Assembly: GCF_001279585.1 (NCBI RefSeq)
Contig: NZ_LGEC01000063.1
Location: forward strand, 1-64,000
From: Nocardiopsis sp. NRRL B-16309
GTDB lineage: Bacteria; Actinomycetota; Actinomycetes; Streptosporangiales; Streptosporangiaceae
Direction of reading: 5' to 3'
DNA length: 64,000 nt
Shown here: positions 33,422 to 41,209 of the stretch, one piece after another
Layout of the letters: each line of letters opens with the position of its first letter
Position numbering within the stretch: position 1 is the first letter of the stretch
Notes under the pieces: model-generated
What the model saw: the letters and a program-made list of their open reading frames with translations, nothing else
What the model was told of the DNA's origin: nothing
The model's database searches: none
Made by a program: the position numbers and the translations under genes

Positions 33422-34324
33422 GTGCGAAGTCTGGGTTTGGTGGCGGGGTTCCTGCTCGACGCGACGGTGCCGGATCCCCGACGGGGGCATCCCGTGGCGC
33501 TGTTCGGCCGTGCCGCGGGGTGGTGGGAGCGGAGGATCTACCGGGACGACGAGCTCCGCGGTGCCGCCTACGCGGTGTCGGCGGTCGCTCCCGTGGCGGT
33601 GCTCGGGGCGGCGGCCGAGCGCGGCGGTGTGGCGGCTACCGCGGCCGCCACGTGGGCGTCGCTCGGGGGCAGCATGCTCGCCAGGGAGGCGGAGGGGGTC
33701 GCCCGGGCCCTGGAGTCGGGGGACCTGGAGGGCGCCCGTTCCCTGGTGCCGCGTCTGTGCGGACGCGATCCCGCCGGCCTGGACGAGGCGGGGATCGCGC
33801 GCGCCGTGGTCGAGTCGGTCGCCGAGAACACCTCGGACGCGGTGACGGGCCCGTTGGTGTGGGGTGCCCTGGCCGGAGTGGGCGGGCTGGCCGGGTTCCG
33901 CGCGGTGAACACGCTGGACGCCATGGTCGGCCACAAGAGCGAGCGCTACCGGCGATTCGGGGCGGCGTCGGCGCGGTTGGACGACATCGCCGGCTGGGGC
34001 CCCGCCCGGCTGACCGCCGTGCTGGCGGTCCTGGCAGCGCCCGTCGTCGGCGGCGACGTCGGTCGGGCCTGGCGGATCTGGCGCAGGGACGGCCACCGCC
34101 ACCCCAGTCCCAACTCCGGGCAGTGCGAGGCCGCCTTCGCCGGGGCGCTCGGGCGGACCCTGGGCGGGGTGAACGTCTACCAGGGACGCGAGGAGCGGCG
34201 CCCGGTGATGGGGGAGGGGCCCGCGGTGGACACCGCCGACATCCGGCGGGCCGTCCGGCTGGCCCGGGCGGTGAACGCCGGGGCGCTGGCGGTGGCGGCC
34301 GGTGTGGCGCACGGGCGCGGGTAG
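33422..34324 (+). CDS. cobD: Adenosylcobinamide-phosphate synthase (CobD/CbiB)
   Basis: This encodes 300 residues from GTG 33422. It is an integral membrane protein of the CobD/CbiB family, which joins aminopropanol (or its phosphate) to adenosylcobyric acid. Family blocks are visible: LLDATVPDPRRGHPVALFGR, ARAVVESVAENTSDAVTGPLVWGALAGVGGLAGFRAVNTLDAMVGHKSERYRRFG and HPSPNSGQCEAAFAGALG. Length matches the family. Other cobalamin genes lie 15-20 kb downstream (48150, 49502, 52481), so the pathway is dispersed on this chromosome segment. Confidence 0.95.
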   Translation: MRSLGLVAGFLLDATVPDPRRGHPVALFGRAAGWWERRIYRDDELRGAAYAVSAVAPVAVLGAAAERGGVAATAAATWASLGGSMLAREAEGVARALESGDLEGARSLVPRLCGRDPAGLDEAGIARAVVESVAENTSDAVTGPLVWGALAGVGGLAGFRAVNTLDAMVGHKSERYRRFGAASARLDDIAGWGPARLTAVLAVLAAPVVGGDVGRAWRIWRRDGHRHPSPNSGQCEAAFAGALGRTLGGVNVYQGREERRPVMGEGPAVDTADIRRAVRLARAVNAGALAVAAGVAHGRG

Positions 34325-34433
34325 TCCCGCCCGCCGCTCTCACGGCTCCGGCTCCCGGGGCCGCCGCCCGTCCTAGGACACCTTCGTGCGCGGGCGCCGC
34401 GCCCCCGGGTCGACGGGCCCGGGGACGGTGCGG

Positions 34434-34949
34434 TCAGGCGGCGAGGCTGCGCGCGTAGTTGACCTGCTGGTTGATGTGGAAGGCCGCGCCCGGGTTGCTG
34501 ACCGGGATGGAGGTGGCGTGGTAGTGGCCGTGCCCCTGGACGGTCACCTGGACGTGGCCGGACGTCTTCTGGTCCTTGACCAGCAGGAACAGCAGGCCCA
34601 GGAGGCAGGTCCACCAGAAGACCAGGATGGCGGTGATGATCGCCCACGTCGGCGTGCTGTGCTCGGTGCGGCTCATGTCGGTGACCGTCCACACGGTTCC
34701 CCTGATCGGGAAGCGCCCGGCCGGGGTGATCACCATGTTCTGGGAGATGGCGATGTCGCCGATGGTGGCGACCGGTGCCTCGTTGGGGACCGGGGGTCCG
34801 GCGCCGGCGGGCTGGTAGCCGCCGGTGCCGTAGGGCTCGAGCGCGCCGCCGTGGTACTGCTCGGGGGGAAGGCCCCATCCGGGGGTCTCGCCGCCGGGCT
34901 GCTGCCAGGGCTCGCCCGGGCCCGGGTGGGGTTCGGGGTGCTGGTTCAT
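34434..34949 (-). CDS. Hypothetical single-pass membrane protein with Pro/Gly-rich N-terminus
   Basis: This encodes 171 residues from ATG 34949. Residues 1-55 are Pro/Gly/Gln-rich and disordered. Two short strands follow (GDIAISQNMVITPAGRFPIRGTVWTV). One or two membrane helices lie at about 100-127 (WAIITAILVFWWTCLLGLLFLLV). After them are a basic turn and a short periplasmic or cytoplasmic beta segment (HVQVTVQGHGHYHATSIPV) ending in INQQVNYARSLAA. The family is frequent in actinomycetes as an uncharacterised membrane protein. It is divergent from the acylase gene. Confidence 0.75.
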   Translation of the reverse strand: MNQHPEPHPGPGEPWQQPGGETPGWGLPPEQYHGGALEPYGTGGYQPAGAGPPVPNEAPVATIGDIAISQNMVITPAGRFPIRGTVWTVTDMSRTEHSTPTWAIITAILVFWWTCLLGLLFLLVKDQKTSGHVQVTVQGHGHYHATSIPVSNPGAAFHINQQVNYARSLAA

Positions 34950-35250
34950 GGGCCGATTGTGTCAAAGAGCCCTGAGCTGTAGGGCGGTACCGGTCGAATC
35001 ATTCGTGCGCCCGCGCAGATGGGCCGGGTGCGGCGCCGTTGTTGTGGCCGGATGTGGCCAATCACGACTCCTCGTGTCGGGGCTGGTGCGTCCTGTGCCG
35101 GTGCGATCGCGGCTGGATGTGGCGCTCGTCACTTCAAACCGGCGAGTGGTTCGCTCTCCCGCCCCGGGGTGTGGGAGAAACGTGAAAGTCTTTCGCGATT
35201 TCCTACCCGCACGTAACATTCCGCTGATCCATCGCCCGCACCCCCAGGTG
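34950..35250. other. Intergenic region before the acylase gene
   Basis: This divergent promoter region has no gene of its own. GTG 35182, with GGGAG at 35173-35177, is an alternative acylase start that would lengthen the signal peptide by 23 residues. Confidence 0.4.
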
Positions 35251-38187
35251 GTGAAGCACGTGAGACCCCCGTACCCCCGACGGCTCCGCACGGGTGCCGC
35301 AGGCGCCGCTCTGATCGTCGCGGCCGCCGCCGCGGCCACACTCCCGAGCACGCCCGCGGTCGCCGAACCCCCGCCCGACTACTGCGCCCCCCACGGCTGC
35401 CACGACATCGTGCCCCCGGGGCAGAACGGCAGCGCGACCCTCGTCGAGATCCTCGGCCACCAGGCCTTCGGCACCCGCCCCCGGCACTCCTCCAGCCAAC
35501 TCGACATGTACGACGACCTCGTGCACCACTACGACGGCCTCACGGAGGAGGGCCTGGACGACTTCTTCCTCGACGCCGGCTTCGGCGTCGACCCCGACGA
35601 CGTCGGCCGCGAGTACCAGCCGCGTGAGGACGTCACCATCACCCGCGACCGGGGCCACGGCATCCCGCACGTCGAGGGCACCACGCGTGAGGGCACCATG
35701 TACGGCGCCGGGTACGCCGCCGCCGAGGACCGCCTCTTCCTCATGGACGTGCTCCGCCGCGTCGGTCGCGGTGAACTCACCTCCTTCGCCGGGGGCGCGG
35801 CGGGCAACCGGGCCCTGGAACAGGACCTCTGGCGCTCCGCGCCCTACACCGAGGAGGACAAGCAGGCGCAGATCGACCGCGTCGCCGCCTCCGGTGACCG
35901 CGGGGCCCAGGCCCTGGCCGACGTCGACGCCTACCTGGAGGGCGTCAACGCCTACATCGAGGAGGCCGACGGGGACCGCACCTTCCCCGGCGAGTACGTC
36001 CTGACCGGCCACAAGGACGCCATCACCAACGCCGGTGAGATCGAGCCGTTCACCCCCACCGACGTGGTCGGCATCGCCGCCATGGTCGGCGGCATCTTCG
36101 GCGGGGGCGGAGGCGGCGAGGTCCGCGCCGCCGTCGTGCGCGCCAACTTCCTGGACCGCTACGGCGCGGAGGAGGGCGCCGAGCTCTACGCCGCCTGGCG
36201 CACGGAGAACGACCCCGAGGCCGTGGTCAGCGTCGACGGCGAGTTCCCCTACGCCCAGACCCCCGACGAACCCGTCGGCGAGGCCGTCCCCGACCCCGGC
36301 TCGGTCGAGCCCTACGGCATCGTCCACGACGAGCACGGTTCGGCGGCCGACGAGGCCGCGGCCGAACCTCTGGCCCAGTCCGTCGAGGAGCCGGCCGCGC
36401 CGGAGGACCCGGCCCAGCCGCCCACCCTGGACGACCTCAGCGCCGCCGACCAGGAGGAACTCGACCAGATGGTGGAGGACGGCGACCTGTCGGAGGCCGA
36501 GGGCCTGTTCAACGACGGCGTCCTGCCCGACGACTTCCTCGACCCCCGCGGCATGTCCAACGCCCTCCTGGTCTCGGGCGAGCACACCGAGAGCGGCAAC
36601 CCGGTCGCCGTGATGGGTCCGCAGACCGGGTACTTCTCACCGCAGCTGCTCATGCTCCAGGAGCTCCAGGGGCCGGGCATCAGCGCCCGCGGCGCCTCGT
36701 TCGCCGGCGTGAGCTTCTACGTCCAGATGGGCCGCGGCGTCGACTACGCCTGGAGCGCCACCTCGGCCGGCCAGGACCTCACCGACACCTTCGCCGTCGA
36801 CCTGTGCGAGAACGACGGCTCGACGCCCTCCACCGACTCGCGCGCCTACGTGGACTCCTCCGGTGACTGCGTCGCCTTCGAGGAGCTCAGCGTCACCAAC
36901 GAGTGGTCGCCCACCGTCGCCGACCAGACCCCCGCCGGCGGCTACACGCTGACCTCCCTGCGCTCGGAGTTCGGCCTCGTCGAGTCGTTCGCCACCGTCG
37001 ACGGCACGCCCGTGGCGTTCACCTCGCTGCGTTCCACCTACCGCCACGAGGTCGACTCCATCATCGGCTTCCAGCGGTTCAACGACCCCGGCGAGATCAC
37101 CTCGGCCGCGTCGTTCCAGGACGCGGCCCACGACATCGGCTACGCCTTCAACTGGCACTACGTCGACGACGAGGACATCGCCTTCGTGAACTCCGGCGCG
37201 AACCCGGTCCGCGTCGAGGGCACCAACCCCACGATGCCCATCGACGCCTACGCGGGCGTGGGCTGGTCGGGCTGGGACCCCGTGACCAACGACGCCGACC
37301 TGCACCCGAAGGAGGACCACCCGCGGGCCGTCAACCCCGACTACATCGTCAACTGGAACAACAAGCCCGCGCAGGGCTACACCTCGGGCTGGTCCACCGG
37401 CTCGGTCCACCGCGGCGACCTGCTCGACTCCCGGGTGTCCGCGCTGGTCGAGGACGGGCACGCGTTCACCACGGCCTCCCTGACCCAGGTGATGATGGCG
37501 GCCGGGACGGCCGACCTGCGTGCCCAGGAGGTCCTGCCGCGCCTGCTGGAGGTGATCGGCGCCCAGGAGGTGGACGACCCCGACCTCGCCGCGACCGTGG
37601 CCGAACTGCGGGCCTGGCACGAGGCCGGATCGCTGCGCCGCGAACCCCGGCGCGACGCCGGGTACTACGAGCACGCCGACGCGATCCGGGTGATGGACGC
37701 GTGGTGGCCGCTCCTGGTACGCGCCCAGTTCGAACCGGGACTCGGCGAGGACCTGTACACCGAGCTGACCCGCGCGGTCCAGGTGGACGAGTCGCCCTCG
37801 GGCGCGATCGGCGGCGGTGAGGCCGGCAGCGTCAACCAGGCGCAGCCGCACCGCGGATCGGCCTTCCAGTACGGCTGGTGGTCCTACGTCGACAAGGACC
37901 TGCGCACGGTGCTCGGCGAGGACGTCCAGGGACCGCTGGGCGGTGAGGCCTACTGCGGGGACGGCGATCCGGACGCCTGCCGTACCGTCCTGCTGGACAG
38001 CCTGTCCGAGGCCGCCGCGGTCCCCGCGGGCCAGGTCTACCCGGGCGACGCCCACTGCTCGGCCGGTGACCAGGTCTGCGCGGACGCGGTGATCCACCAG
38101 GCGGTGGGCGGGATCGGCATGTGGCCGATCGCCTGGCAGAACCGGCCCACCTACCAGATGGTCTACCAGTTCTCCGGTGGGCGTTAG
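35251..38187 (+). CDS. Secreted penicillin acylase-family N-terminal nucleophile hydrolase
   Basis: This encodes 978 residues from GTG 35251 (GTG 35182 is an alternative with a better ribosome site). A signal peptide (RRLRTGAAGAALIVAAAAAATLPSTPAVA) is followed by the alpha chain (VTITRDRGHGIPHVEGTTREG, YAAAEDRLFLMDVLRRVGRGEL). An unusually long acidic insert runs about 350-425 (EEPAAPEDPAQPP, then Asp/Glu-rich). The autoprocessing site is DPRGMSNALLVSG, in which Ser436 should become the N-terminal nucleophile of the beta chain. Beta-chain blocks such as IVNWNNKPAQGYTSGWS and HRGSAFQYGWWSYVDKDL follow. Relatives hydrolyse beta-lactam side chains, acyl-homoserine lactones or acylated lipopeptides; the substrate here is unknown. 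Confidence 0.9.
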   Translation: MKHVRPPYPRRLRTGAAGAALIVAAAAAATLPSTPAVAEPPPDYCAPHGCHDIVPPGQNGSATLVEILGHQAFGTRPRHSSSQLDMYDDLVHHYDGLTEEGLDDFFLDAGFGVDPDDVGREYQPREDVTITRDRGHGIPHVEGTTREGTMYGAGYAAAEDRLFLMDVLRRVGRGELTSFAGGAAGNRALEQDLWRSAPYTEEDKQAQIDRVAASGDRGAQALADVDAYLEGVNAYIEEADGDRTFPGEYVLTGHKDAITNAGEIEPFTPTDVVGIAAMVGGIFGGGGGGEVRAAVVRANFLDRYGAEEGAELYAAWRTENDPEAVVSVDGEFPYAQTPDEPVGEAVPDPGSVEPYGIVHDEHGSAADEAAAEPLAQSVEEPAAPEDPAQPPTLDDLSAADQEELDQMVEDGDLSEAEGLFNDGVLPDDFLDPRGMSNALLVSGEHTESGNPVAVMGPQTGYFSPQLLMLQELQGPGISARGASFAGVSFYVQMGRGVDYAWSATSAGQDLTDTFAVDLCENDGSTPSTDSRAYVDSSGDCVAFEELSVTNEWSPTVADQTPAGGYTLTSLRSEFGLVESFATVDGTPVAFTSLRSTYRHEVDSIIGFQRFNDPGEITSAASFQDAAHDIGYAFNWHYVDDEDIAFVNSGANPVRVEGTNPTMPIDAYAGVGWSGWDPVTNDADLHPKEDHPRAVNPDYIVNWNNKPAQGYTSGWSTGSVHRGDLLDSRVSALVEDGHAFTTASLTQVMMAAGTADLRAQEVLPRLLEVIGAQEVDDPDLAATVAELRAWHEAGSLRREPRRDAGYYEHADAIRVMDAWWPLLVRAQFEPGLGEDLYTELTRAVQVDESPSGAIGGGEAGSVNQAQPHRGSAFQYGWWSYVDKDLRTVLGEDVQGPLGGEAYCGDGDPDACRTVLLDSLSEAAAVPAGQVYPGDAHCSAGDQVCADAVIHQAVGGIGMWPIAWQNRPTYQMVYQFSGGR

Positions 38188-38447
38188 GGGGCGGTGAGGC
38201 GAGGCCGTGGCCGGCTCCTGCTCCAGGGCCCGGCCACGGCCCGCCCGTGGCTCGGGGCCAGGGCTCCTCCGGACACGCCTCCGGTGGTCCCGGTCGGCGG
38301 CCCCGGGTTCCGGGCGGCTCGCGCGAAGGGCGTTCCCGGTGTCGCTTCGGCGGCGGATGTCGACGGCGCACGGGATTCACGTGCTTCGTAGGGCTTGTGT
38401 GGGTAGCGTAAGGATGACACGAAACGTAGCGGGAGGGCCCAAGGACG

Positions 38448-38909
38448 ATGCCCGCTTGGCTGATCTGGATCATTCTGGCCGTCGCACTCGGAGTCGCCGA
38501 GGCGCTGACGCTGACGTTCGTGTTGGGCCTCGTCGCGGTGGCCGCCCTGGTCGCCGGACTGCTCGGTGCCATCGGCCTGCCCGTGGTCGTCCAGATCATC
38601 GGCTTCGCGGCCACGTCCGCCGCCGGCATCATCCTGGTCCGGCCCATCATGCAGCGGCAGATGCGCAGGGAGCCCGACGCGCGTTCGGGGGCCGCCGCGC
38701 TCATCGGCCGATCCGGGGTCGTGCTCCAGGAGGTCGACGGGGACAAGGGCCTGATCAAGCTCTCCGGGGAGGAGTGGTCGGCACGGTGTATCGACGAGGA
38801 CCTCGTGATTCCGATCGGCGCGCACGTCGACGTCATGGAGATCGACGGGGCCACGGCGGTGGTCTACCCGCGTGAGGCCCTGCCCGAGTCCCACACTCCC
38901 GAGCCATAG
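38448..38909 (+). CDS. NfeD-family membrane protein
   Basis: This encodes 153 residues from ATG 38448. Two or three hydrophobic helices (LIWIILAVALGVAEALTLTFVLGLVAVAALVAGLL, VVVQIIGFAATSAAGIILV) precede a C-terminal OB-fold (GRSGVVLQEVDGDKGLIKLSGEEWSARC ... GAHVDVMEIDGATAVVYP). NfeD proteins pair with SPFH/stomatin-like proteins, and the SPFH gene follows directly, 18-27 bases downstream. The two probably form a membrane-microdomain complex. This is the short (truncated, protease-less) NfeD form. Confidence 0.9.
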   Translation: MPAWLIWIILAVALGVAEALTLTFVLGLVAVAALVAGLLGAIGLPVVVQIIGFAATSAAGIILVRPIMQRQMRREPDARSGAAALIGRSGVVLQEVDGDKGLIKLSGEEWSARCIDEDLVIPIGAHVDVMEIDGATAVVYPREALPESHTPEP

Positions 38910-38936
38910 CCACGACCTCTAGGCCAGGTGCCCGAC

Positions 38937-40019
38937 ATGATCGATCCGGCTATCCCTCTCATCATCCTCGCCGTCCTGTTCGTCGCGATCGCGCTGTCCG
39001 CGATCCGGATCGTCCCCCAGGCGAGGGCGTACAACATCGAGCGGTTCGGCCGCTACACCAGGACGCTCAACCCCGGCCTGAACTTCATCGTCCCGGGGGT
39101 CGACCGGGTCAACACCAAGTTCGACCTCCGTGAGCACGTCTTCACCTCGCGGCCGCAGCCGGTGATCACCGAGGACAACCTGGTCGTCAACATCGACACC
39201 GTCCTCTACTACCAGATCACCCAGCCCAAGGCCGCGGCCTACGAGGTCGCCAACTTCCTCCAGGCCATCGACCAGCTCACCGTCACCACGCTGCGCAACG
39301 TCATCGGCTCGATGGACCTGGAGAAGACCCTGACCTCCCGCGAGGAGATCAACACCCGGCTCCGCGGGGTGCTCGACGACACCACCGGCAAGTGGGGGAT
39401 CCGCGTCAACCGGGTGGAGATCAAGGCCATCGACCCGCCGCCCACCATCAAGGAGGCGATGGAGAAGCAGATGCGGGCCGACCGTGACAAGCGGGCGGCG
39501 ATCCTGCACGCCGAGGGTGAGCGGCAGTCCCGGATCCTCAAAGCCGAGGGCGCACGGCAGCAGGCGATCCTGGAGGCCCAGGGCGACCAGCAGGCGGCGA
39601 TCCTGCGGGCCGACGGTGAGGCCAAGGCCGTGGAGCGCGTCTTCCAGGCCGTGCACGCCAACAACGCGGACGCCAAGCTCCTCGCGTACAAGTACCTGGA
39701 GACGCTGCCCAGCCTGGCCCAGGGCGAGGGCAACACGTTCTGGGTGATTCCCGGTGAGCTCACCGAGGCGGTCAAGAACGTCTCGCACGCCTTCGCCGGG
39801 GACTCCGCCGAGACCAAGCCGTCCACCGAGAAGGACGGCCGGGAGTCGGAGCGCGGCCCGGCCGAGATCACGGGACCGGACCCCGCCCAGTCCGCGTCGG
39901 CCCAGGCCGCGGTGGACGCGGCCGAGCAGGCGGAGAAGGCCGTGGCCGACGCCCGCGACGACGTGCGCAGGGCCGGGGCCAGGACCGGGAGCGTACCCGA
40001 ATCGCGTGAGGAGCCCTAG
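38937..40019 (+). CDS. SPFH/Band 7 (stomatin-like) protein
   Basis: This encodes 360 residues from ATG 38937 (GTG 38928 is in frame and possible). An N-terminal membrane anchor (IPLIILAVLFVAIALSAIRIV) leads to the Band 7 domain (RAYNIERFGRYTRTLNPGLNFIVPGVDRV, IDTVLYYQITQPKAAAYEVANF, RNVIGSMDLEKTLTSREEIN, VNRVEIKAIDPP). A long Ala/Glu/Arg coiled coil follows (HAEGERQSRILKAEGARQQA ... DGEAKAVERVF). The last 60 residues are acidic and disordered. It acts with the NfeD protein upstream in membrane organisation; the precise role is unknown. Confidence 0.92.
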   Translation: MIDPAIPLIILAVLFVAIALSAIRIVPQARAYNIERFGRYTRTLNPGLNFIVPGVDRVNTKFDLREHVFTSRPQPVITEDNLVVNIDTVLYYQITQPKAAAYEVANFLQAIDQLTVTTLRNVIGSMDLEKTLTSREEINTRLRGVLDDTTGKWGIRVNRVEIKAIDPPPTIKEAMEKQMRADRDKRAAILHAEGERQSRILKAEGARQQAILEAQGDQQAAILRADGEAKAVERVFQAVHANNADAKLLAYKYLETLPSLAQGEGNTFWVIPGELTEAVKNVSHAFAGDSAETKPSTEKDGRESERGPAEITGPDPAQSASAQAAVDAAEQAEKAVADARDDVRRAGARTGSVPESREEP

Positions 40020-40097
40020 CCACGACCTCTGGACGCGGGCCTGTGGAGGGGCCGCCGGACCGACCGGGCCGCGGCGCCCGGCCGGTCCGTGGCGGGG

Positions 40098-41063
40098 TCA
40101 GGTGAGCAGCAGCTTGCCGGTCGTGCGCCGCGCGGCCAGGTCGGCGTGGGCCCGGCCGGCCTCGGCCAGCGGATAGCGCCCGCCGACGCGCACGTCCAGG
40201 CGTCCCGCGCCCACCAGGGCGAACAGGTCGCGGCACCGGCCCAGGAGCTCGTCACGATCGGCCACGAAGTAGGAGAGCGAGGGCCGGGCGAGGTACACCG
40301 ACCCCGCCGAGTTGAGCCGCTGCGGGTCCACGGGCTCCACCGCGCCACTGGCCTGGCCGAACAGCGCGAGCACACCGCGCGGGCGCAGCGAGGCCAGACT
40401 CGCGTCGAACGTGTCCCGGCCGACGCCGTCGTACACCGCGGCCACGCCCTCGCCGCCGGTCAGGTCGCGGACCGACTCGGCCACCGGGCTCTCGGTGTAG
40501 CGGATCACCTCGTCAGCGCCCGCGGCGCGGGCCACGCGCTCCTTCTCCTCCGTGGACACGGTGCCGATGACGCGGGCGCCGCGTTCCTTGGCGAGCTGGG
40601 TGATCAGAAGGCCCGTCCCACCGGCGGCCGCGTGCACCAGGACCGTGTCGCCCTTGGCGACCGGGTGCACCGAGTGCGTGAGGTAGTGCGCCGTCAGGCC
40701 CTGCAGGAACAGGGCCGCCGCCTGGTCGGCGGAGACGTCGTCCGGGAGCGGCACGAGCAGGCCGGCGCCGACCACGGCCCGGTCGGCGTACCCGCCGGGG
40801 GCCATCGCCCAGCCGACCCGCTGGCCCACCGACAGGTCGGTGACACCCTCGCCCACCGCGGCGACCACTCCGGCGGCCTCCATGCCCGGCACGAAGGGGA
40901 GGGGGACGCTGTACGCCCCGCTGCGCTGGTAGATGTCGATGAAGTTGACCCCGCGCGACTCCACGTCCACGAGGGCCTCGCCGGGGCCGGGGGCCGGATC
41001 CGCTTTCTCCGTCAGCCGCAGGACCTCGGGTCCGCCGTGTTCCTCGATGACGATGGCGCGCAT
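40098..41063 (-). CDS. Zinc-independent quinone oxidoreductase (MDR superfamily)
   Basis: This encodes 321 residues from ATG 41063, with gaggagagg seven bases upstream on the minus strand. The N-terminal GroES-like domain (EEHGGPEVLRL, GVNFIDIYQRSGAY) is followed by the Rossmann domain with the NADPH motif HAAAGGTGLLITQLAKERGARVIGTVS and the YDGVGRDTFDASLASLRPRGVLALFGQASG block. Catalytic-zinc cysteines are absent, as in QOR/CryZ enzymes reducing quinones with NADPH. It is a monocistronic gene between the SPFH pair and the kinase pair. Confidence 0.93.
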   Translation of the reverse strand: MRAIVIEEHGGPEVLRLTEKADPAPGPGEALVDVESRGVNFIDIYQRSGAYSVPLPFVPGMEAAGVVAAVGEGVTDLSVGQRVGWAMAPGGYADRAVVGAGLLVPLPDDVSADQAAALFLQGLTAHYLTHSVHPVAKGDTVLVHAAAGGTGLLITQLAKERGARVIGTVSTEEKERVARAAGADEVIRYTESPVAESVRDLTGGEGVAAVYDGVGRDTFDASLASLRPRGVLALFGQASGAVEPVDPQRLNSAGSVYLARPSLSYFVADRDELLGRCRDLFALVGAGRLDVRVGGRYPLAEAGRAHADLAARRTTGKLLLT

Positions 41064-41209
41064 GGTCCACCTCTCCTCGTCTGGTCCGTTCCCCGCATCA
41101 TGACAGGACGGACCGGCCGCCCGACAGCACGGCCCGGTCCCGCGTTCGCGAGCACGGCGGTGCCCCGGCCCTGTCCCCGGTGCGGGGCTCCCGGCCCTGC
41201 CACTCCTCG